NCBI GenBank assembly: GCA_014218235.1
Contig: CM024758.1
Span: 76,518,206-76,582,205, forward strand
Direction: 5' to 3'
DNA: 64,000 nt
From: Colocasia esculenta
Lineage: Eukaryota; Streptophyta; Magnoliopsida; Alismatales; Araceae
This document shows positions 58,003 to 64,000 of the stretch, one piece after another (the stretch's first letter is position 1; every line of letters begins with the position of its first letter). A program made the position numbers and the translations under genes. The notes beneath the pieces were generated by a model that saw only the letters and a list, made by a program, of their open reading frames with translations, was not told the DNA's origin and searched no databases.

Positions 58003-59916
58003 TACAACGACCCAGGATCCGAATTACCAGTTACTCACTAGTAACTCGAACCCTAGACTGCCACCTACGAGCTGAAGCTCGGAAGGGTTAAGAGAAAGTG
58101 TCTGAGGAGAACATAAAAGAAAAAATACAAACTGCGAGAACTAAAAACAAACCACTACGTATATATAACAAAATGGTACAACTCAGAGCAGATCCAATAA
58201 AAGTAAAGAGTACAACAAATACATACACAAAAGTATGTCTCTCAGTAGCTAAGCAGGACCAGCACCGAAGTTACCTGGCTCCTCAACTCCTGGAGCCGAC
58301 GACAAGCCACCTGAAAGAGAAGGGAGTGAGTCTCAAGAAGAGACCCAGTAGGGACACTAACCCCCACCGATAAACAGTACGAAAAGATGTGCAGGAAAGT
58401 AAACTACACTAAAGAAAACACTGTACTAAAGCACAAAGAAACCGGTGGCGTAACGCCCAATTCCCTACAGGAGCGCGTCACAAACTTGAACCTTGCAGGC
58501 TCAACAACACACAACAAAAAACACACACAACTGTCACACACACACACACACACAAAAGAGAGTAGGACCAGCTAGGGCTTATGGCTTGGCGCCTCAACAC
58601 CACAGAGTCCTCAAACCCTAGCCACGTGTGCACACTCAAACGCTCTCCCTCGCGTCTGGTCTTCGACTGATTTTTCCCTACGTCGTACTCAAACGGTAGA
58701 GAAGGGGCCCCACCAAAACCAACTCGTAACCACCACAAGGGGCACGCACTGGACGGAGTCGCACTCGACGCCCAGGTTCACCGGCAAAATAGCTCAACGC
58801 CAGTCATCCAGACGGAGCCCAGCTCAAAGCTCAGGAGTGCACAACACAAACACAAGCATAGCACAACACAACACACGCACAGACGGAGACGCTCTCAACG
58901 TCCGGCACACTGTGCCAGGAGGCAGACATTGCGTGTACAAGCCTCACACATACACAAGTGGGCTCATACTGCTGGGACCTACCTGTGGGGTTAACGGCAA
59001 GCCCGATTGCCGTTAACCCTAGGTAAATGGCATAGACCCTGCCTTCTACTGAAGTAGACGATAGCATGTCTTTCCATTAACCTCAACTTGACGGCAAGGA
59101 ATCCTGTCGTCAAGTTTATCCTGAAGAACTTGACGTCAACAACCCTTGATGTCAAGTTCTTAAGCTTTCAGCAGTTGATACGGCCCTAGGCCGCTCCCAA
59201 CGGCGATCAAATCCCCTAAAGGCAGATTTGATGATGGGAAACACTTTCTCTCATCAAATGACATCATCATAAAGCCGGAAAATATCGATCCAACGCTTGG
59301 ATCGAGCAAAACACCCAAAATCTCTGGCATGGAAAACCCTTCCCCAAAACACGATCTACACACAAATCACATGCATGGATCATACAATAAATGATCACAG
59401 GAAGCTTAGGGGTAGGATCTCTACCTCAAGACGCCGAAAAAGGATCAAGAAAACTTCAAATCGCACCATCTCCCTTACACACCCCGCGAGGTAAATCTCT
59501 CAAATCCGCCGTCTTCTCGCTCAATCCGAAGCCGCCACGAGCACCAAGATCTCCTTACGAGCTCCCGTTGGCCGCCGGAAGTAGTGGAGGAAGAAGGAGG
59601 TGAGAGTGGTGGGTGGAAAGAGGAGAGGAAGGTGAAATGGGGGTCCTCGGGTTGCCATATAAAAATAGGACCGGCGACAGTTGACGTCAACATGTGATGC
59701 CATCAACTTCACTGCCAGAACTTGACATCAACATTGATTGCCGTCAAGTTCAACGCTCGGAAACTTCCAGAAATCCAGGTAGACGACAACATCGATTGCC
59801 GTCAAGAACATGTTGACGTCACACCATGCTACCGTCAACACACTGTTGACGTCAAGGCCCCTTGACGTCAACCAGCCACTGTACCAAAAAGGTTCATTAA
59901 GGCCCATGGCCTTACA
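58003..59916 (-). repeat. 5' LTR of the Tekay element
   Basis: 1,914 bp matching 50240-52163 with many scattered substitutions. The terminal TGTAACG is mutated to TACAACG at 58003. Same TGACGTCA-rich U3 at about 59690-59880. Confidence 0.92.
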
Positions 59917-60550
59917 CAGAGGGCGACAAGAAAAATTAGCCACCAGACCATCTGACCTTCAATAAGGGACCATTGCCTGTCCAAAGCCAAAAGCATTGCT
60001 GGACTTCCGAATGTTGTCGGAAATTGGGTCCTTCTCACCTATGTAGATTTGTCTTCTTCTCCGCTGCTATCACCATTAAGTCGTATGCTGTAACGGTACC
60101 CTACCCACACACCACACCCCCATGGCTTTTCTTGCTCCTCCGAACTCCCTGGTGATGTCATTCTCATCCTCCTCCCATTACCCAAAGCACATCCACCTAA
60201 CTTCTCCATACCCCCCTCCCTTCCCATGAAAGATTCCACATCATGATACTTAAACCCCCTCACTCCCCCATCTTCTACACTCAATCTTCCCTCTCTCAGC
60301 TGGGATCTTTCTCCCGCCATGATACTAGCACTCCATCATTTATTGATTTTTGAGAAAACTCCCTTCAAGTCCTTCTCTGCCGCAGCTAGCTAATTAGGAC
60401 AGCTAGCGTAGGAGGAAGGAGCCAATGAACAAGAATAGGCCTAGGCAGGAGAACCCATCAGCAATACCTAAACCCTAGGATCTCTCCTCAGCAAAGCTTG
60501 CATGCTTAGGACAATATAGAGAAGTGACATCTTGAAGTACGGACATGCTT
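59917..60550. other. Unassigned sequence
   Basis: A minus-strand frame at 60320-60039 (MAGERSQLREGRLSVEDGG) resembles no family I know and may be chance. C-rich on the plus strand. Nothing else seen. Confidence 0.3.
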
Positions 60551-62450
60551 TGATGAAGGATGTTGTTTTTAGAGCTATGCATGTCATCATATCTTGTAGT
60601 GCATCTAGCATTCCAGAGGCACCAGGCAAGAATAGGAATAATGCCAAGTCAGAAAGAGGAGACAGATGGGCTAGAAGCAGGAGATGTTAAGGTGCCAAAA
60701 ATCCCAATAAAGGACTTGGGAAGGGAGAGCCTGTATACACCTTCATAAAATCTCCAACAATAATAGTATTGTACTTGTGGGTAAGTACGTGATCAAGGGA
60801 TTCATAAGCGGAGGAAGAGACAAGTGCATCTAGAAACTAAAGGGATGTTGATTCTCTAAACAGGAGAATAAAAAAGGAGTCTACCCATAACAACATGATA
60901 GATGAAGATGTAGTTTTATCAGGGAGAAGTGGTCTCCAAATCCTGGTAACCTGAAGAGGGGGGTCATGATGGTGATGAATATACCAGGCAGATTTGGTAG
61001 AGAAGAGGCCATAGAGGTTAGGCTTCTAGATCAGTTTGTCCTGTCCCTGGAGCCTAATAGGATGATCCAGGAGGGCTGAATAAGAGCAAGAGTATCATGG
61101 GTGATAGACTGAAGAGAGGCCTGACCAGTAACAGCGACATCACAGACTGACCAGCTACTTGCTGACCCAATGGAGTACCACTAGTCATCAAATAGAAGCT
61201 CACAAAGAGGCCCATGACCAGTCCAGTCATCATGCCAGAAGGAGATATGTCCATTCCCCACATGCTAACAAGTATTGACCTGGATCCAGTGGCTATGGTG
61301 GAGTATCATTTTCCAATGAGGGGAACCAATAGAGGAGTAAGAGAAGAGGTGGTGTCTCTTCAGGTAGGCCCAGTGTATATAATTGTTTTAAATCCTAGAT
61401 CAAGAAAAGACCTTCCAATAGAGCTTGACTTTAAGCATGGCCCCCAATTTAAAAAGGGAATGGATGCCAATGTCCCCCTCAAAAGTGGGATGTGTAAGAT
61501 GATGCCAAACAATCCAATGCCTGTGAGTACCAATGGCAAGAGTACCCCAAAGAAAGTAGCAAATGTCTTCTCAAGGGAATGAATGATGCTCTTAGTGTGG
61601 GGGAGATCACAATCATAATGTAAACAAGAATCACGGACAGGACATGTGTAATTAAGATGAGTTGGCCACTAAGAGAGAACACAGGATTTCCAAGAGGCCA
61701 AGTCGTTCTGAATGTTGCCCAACAGAGGTTAAAATAAATTGATTTGGTCAACCCTTTGAAAAGAGGAGCACCCAGGTAAATAATCGGAAAGGATTTGTGT
61801 GGGATGCTCATGACTGTTGAAATATGATTGATTCTTTGAAGAGGCACAGACAAGGAAGTGTAGAAAGTACTCTTGCTCGTGTTGATTTTTTGCCATAGCA
61901 TCTCACATAGATGGAAAGAAAGGCCAAAAGCTGCCAAAGAGAAGCCTAAGGACCGTCAACAAAGATGATCATATCATCAGCATTCATCAAAAAGGAATGA
62001 GAGATGATAGGCTCGTTTATGAAAGTGGAATAAACAGTGATGATGCCCCTAATGAAAAGGGTTTGGAGACCCCTACTAACAGTTTCTTCAGCAAGAACAC
62101 AAAGACTTGGAGCCAAAGCATCACCTTGCCTAAGCCCTTGTGAGTGGAAAGAATCACCATTGAAGACCATAGAGAACCAACAATTGGTGAATAAGACCTG
62201 ATGAGGCTGATCCGCTGATCAGAGAAGCCAAACTTCTTGAGGATTTCAAACAAGTAGGTCCACTCAAATCTGTCATAAACTTTCATCATGTCAAATTTGA
62301 AGATTATATTGTGACCTCTGGCTTTCATGATGAGATTGTGAACCAATTACTGAGCTAGGAAGATATTATCAGTGATGTCCCTCCCTTTGACAAAGGCCAC
62401 TTGGCGAGTAGAGATGAGGATGGGCAAAACACATTCTATGGATTGAAACA
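60551..62450 (-). pseudogene. L1-type LINE fragment, reverse transcriptase C-terminal part
   Basis: On the minus strand: RQVAFVKGRDITDNIFLAQ at the upper edge, then KARGHNIIFKFDMMKVYDRFEW, KGLRQGDALAPSLCVLAEE, and MNADDMIIFVDGP where L1 RT has (F/Y)ADD, altered to NADD. Further down IYLGAPLFKGLTKSIYFNLC and LSGQLILITHVLSVILVYIM match the region after the RT core. Near 61250-61180 GNGHISFWHDDW-like residues suggest the zf-RVT region. Several frameshifts; 5'-truncated at about 62450, typical for LINEs. The 3' end is not sharply defined and no poly-A tail is obvious. Confidence 0.75.
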
Positions 62451-63045
62451 ATCACCCAAAGCTTGGTTTAGTTGACACAGACATGCTATGACCAGACTTG
62501 GGATAAAGCAGTCAAATGCCGATCATACATTGTTTACAAAATGGAAAGGTGGTCATATCATAGTCTTCTTAGTGACTTAGTCTATGTTGATTCTATGATA
62601 ATCACAGGGGATGATGCCAGTGAAATTTGGAATTTCAAGGATAAACTGCTTCTGAATTTGCTGTCAAGGATCTGGGGGTTTGAAGTACTTTTTTGGATAT
62701 TGAGGTGGCTAGGTCTATGTAAGGGATTTGTATGTGTCAGAGAAAGTTCGCTCTTGACTTATTGACAAAGATTTCATAACTGTGATGGCAGCAGCTACTC
62801 CTATTGAGCTGAATCATGAGTTAACTGAACAGGTTGGTGATAAAGTCTCTTCAGATGATAGGAATCTGTATCAGTTGACTATTTGGCTAGCTTCTTTACT
62901 TGTCCTTGACTCGACCTGACCTTTCATATGCAGTTAGTGTGGTGATTCAATACATGCACTCTCCACGAACTGCTCATATGAAAGCTCTGGAATGCATTTG
63001 GAGGTATTTGAAGTCATGTCTAGTTAGGGATACTTTGCAGCAAAG
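62451..63045 (+). pseudogene. Ty1/copia RT-RNase H relic
   Basis: Plus-strand pieces in shifting frames: LKQSPKAWF at 62447, then NADHTLFTKWKGGH, DLVYVDSMIITGDDASEIWN (the YVDD site altered to YVDS), GGLKYFFGY, DLYVSEKVRS, AAATPIELNHELTEQ, NLYQLTIWLASLL and QYMHSPRTAHMKALE. This is the order of copia RT and the start of RNase H. Multiple stops. It abuts the L1 fragment. Confidence 0.75.
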
Positions 63046-64000
63046 ACTGATAAGTTGACATGGCTATTTTTATTCCAAGAAAGGAAAGAAAAAAAAGGGT
63101 GAGGACAAGAAGTTGAGAGAAGTAGATAGAGAAGAAGAAGAAACCACCAGTGCCTTCTCAAGTCTTGGTTGGCCTCACCCTAAGTCTATTCCTCTCCCCA
63201 GTCTCAAACAGGTAAAAGGATCACACAGAAAATGAAGAAGATATGTTCAGTTTACAATGTATCCAGGGAACCCTCAAGCCTCCTAAAGTCACAGACCTTG
63301 AGTTCTTCAAGGTCCTATGGTTTTCTAGTTCCTCATAGCCCTTAGGGCTTTGTGCTATCTCATAATTGAACAAGATTAACAAAAGTTCTGTTTTGATCCT
63401 ACAGCTATTGCTTATTTTGTATATGCGACTGTGGATTCCTAATGGATGTCTATTGGATTCACCCAAATTCATTGAGGTTTTGGATCCTTTACCTCTTAAT
63501 GGTCTTCAGTTAGGTCCCATCTAAGTTTAAACAATATTGCTCTAACAGATCGTGGGTGGGCCCTCATGGGTCTATAATCCTCCATGCTCAATGCTCATCT
63601 GAAACACTAGTAACCTTTATTGGACAACCGATTTCTCACCATGTCTGCAACGCCTTCATGTTCAATTTGTACTTGGACAATCATGTGTCCTCCCACAAGT
63701 TAAATCATAGTCCTGGTTTCCTTTAAATCTGACTATCCTCAGCCTCATCAATTAATTCAAATACTTAAATTTAAATCTTAAAATACCCTGAAATCAGATC
63801 ATTCAACTTAATGCTCATGGCCTTACTAGTGGAACATCCAACATGTTCATAACAACCATGACTCAAATTAAGGACTTGAAGCCTTCAGATAACAGACCTT
63901 CAAGTACCTTTTCAACAGTAGAACGAACAGAAAATGACCTAAAATCCGATTCAAACATCAAGAGTCCAAAAAAATCTTATAGAACACAAAAATCACCAGA
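63046..64000. other. Unassigned sequence to window end
   Basis: No protein family or repeat recognised; no RAD54 C-terminal exon seen. Purine-rich near 63080-63145. Confidence 0.35.

Larger units (their letters stand above)
50240..59916 (-). mobile_element. Ty3/gypsy Tekay/Del-type chromovirus, degenerate
   Basis: Minus-strand element with LTRs at 50240-52163 (3') and 58003-59916 (5'), starting TGTAAGGCC and ending in GGGTCGTTACA on its own strand. Flanks AAGAG (50235-50239) and CAGAG (59917-59921) match at 4 of 5. Primer site for initiator tRNA-Met and a polypurine tract are present. Gag, protease, RT, RNase H, integrase and chromodomain follow in Tekay order but are broken by stops and frameshifts. 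A 1.19-kb hAT lies inside (52393-53582); without it the element is about 8.5 kb. Confidence 0.92.

Noticed and set aside
60039..60320. 93-residue minus-strand frame as a small host gene
   Set aside because: No family resemblance, no splice or promoter context, and composition explained by a purine-rich strand.

Overview
This window is nuclear DNA of a flowering plant, probably one with a large, repeat-rich genome. The evidence is spliced exons of the plant RAD54 recombination ATPase embedded in plant-type transposons: DUF659-type hAT elements, Ty3/gypsy elements of the Tat and Tekay lineages, RTE and L1 LINEs and a Ty1/copia relic. I cannot fix the species. I see no bacterial operon, CRISPR array, rRNA or convincing functional tRNA.

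The only host gene I can support is RAD54 on the + strand. Two exons lie at 11699-11790 and 11875-12007 and five more at 48711-49553. The intron between the two blocks is 36,703 bp and consists largely of nested insertions. Earlier exons must lie before the window. The last exons are not seen before 64000.

Region by region. 1-551 is flank plus an LTR-like edge. 552-5914 is a decayed hAT transposon (hAT-1) carrying two smaller hAT insertions. 5915-9282 is a composite of LTR pieces with palindromic arrays and several TATA boxes. 9573-10968 is an RTE LINE relic. RAD54 begins at 11699. Inside its large intron are a 175-bp hAT MITE (12323-12497); hAT-2 (12702-45120), split by a Tat retrotransposon of 27.2 kb (14015-41216, TSD GGGGC) that itself holds four hAT elements, including the autonomous-type hAT-3 (21768-27204); and a 1.3-kb hAT element with a foldback inside (46434-47711). 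After the RAD54 exons come another small hAT (49827-50003), a minus-strand Tekay chromovirus (50240-59916) with a hAT inside its chromodomain, a minus-strand L1 fragment and a copia fragment.

Nesting gives a relative history. hAT-2 entered the RAD54 intron, Tat entered the hAT-2 transposase gene, hAT elements entered Tat gag and its antisense gene, and a foldback element sits inside one of those hATs: four levels. Nearly every hAT boundary is fixed by an 8-bp target duplication readable in the sequence.

Most promising for follow-up: (1) the giant TE-filled RAD54 intron; (2) a long C-terminal extension shared by the hAT transposases and ending in a conserved aromatic-rich motif; (3) leader palindromes around GGGACTG/CAGTCCC in all three long hAT elements; (4) three evenly spaced CCC-GAAA-GGG hairpins and a ~49-bp tandem array downstream of Tat pol; (5) a spliced antisense gene in Tat; (6) a primer-binding-site copy fossilised inside the Tat LTR; (7) a foldback element found three times, each time inside a short hAT element of a different terminal type.
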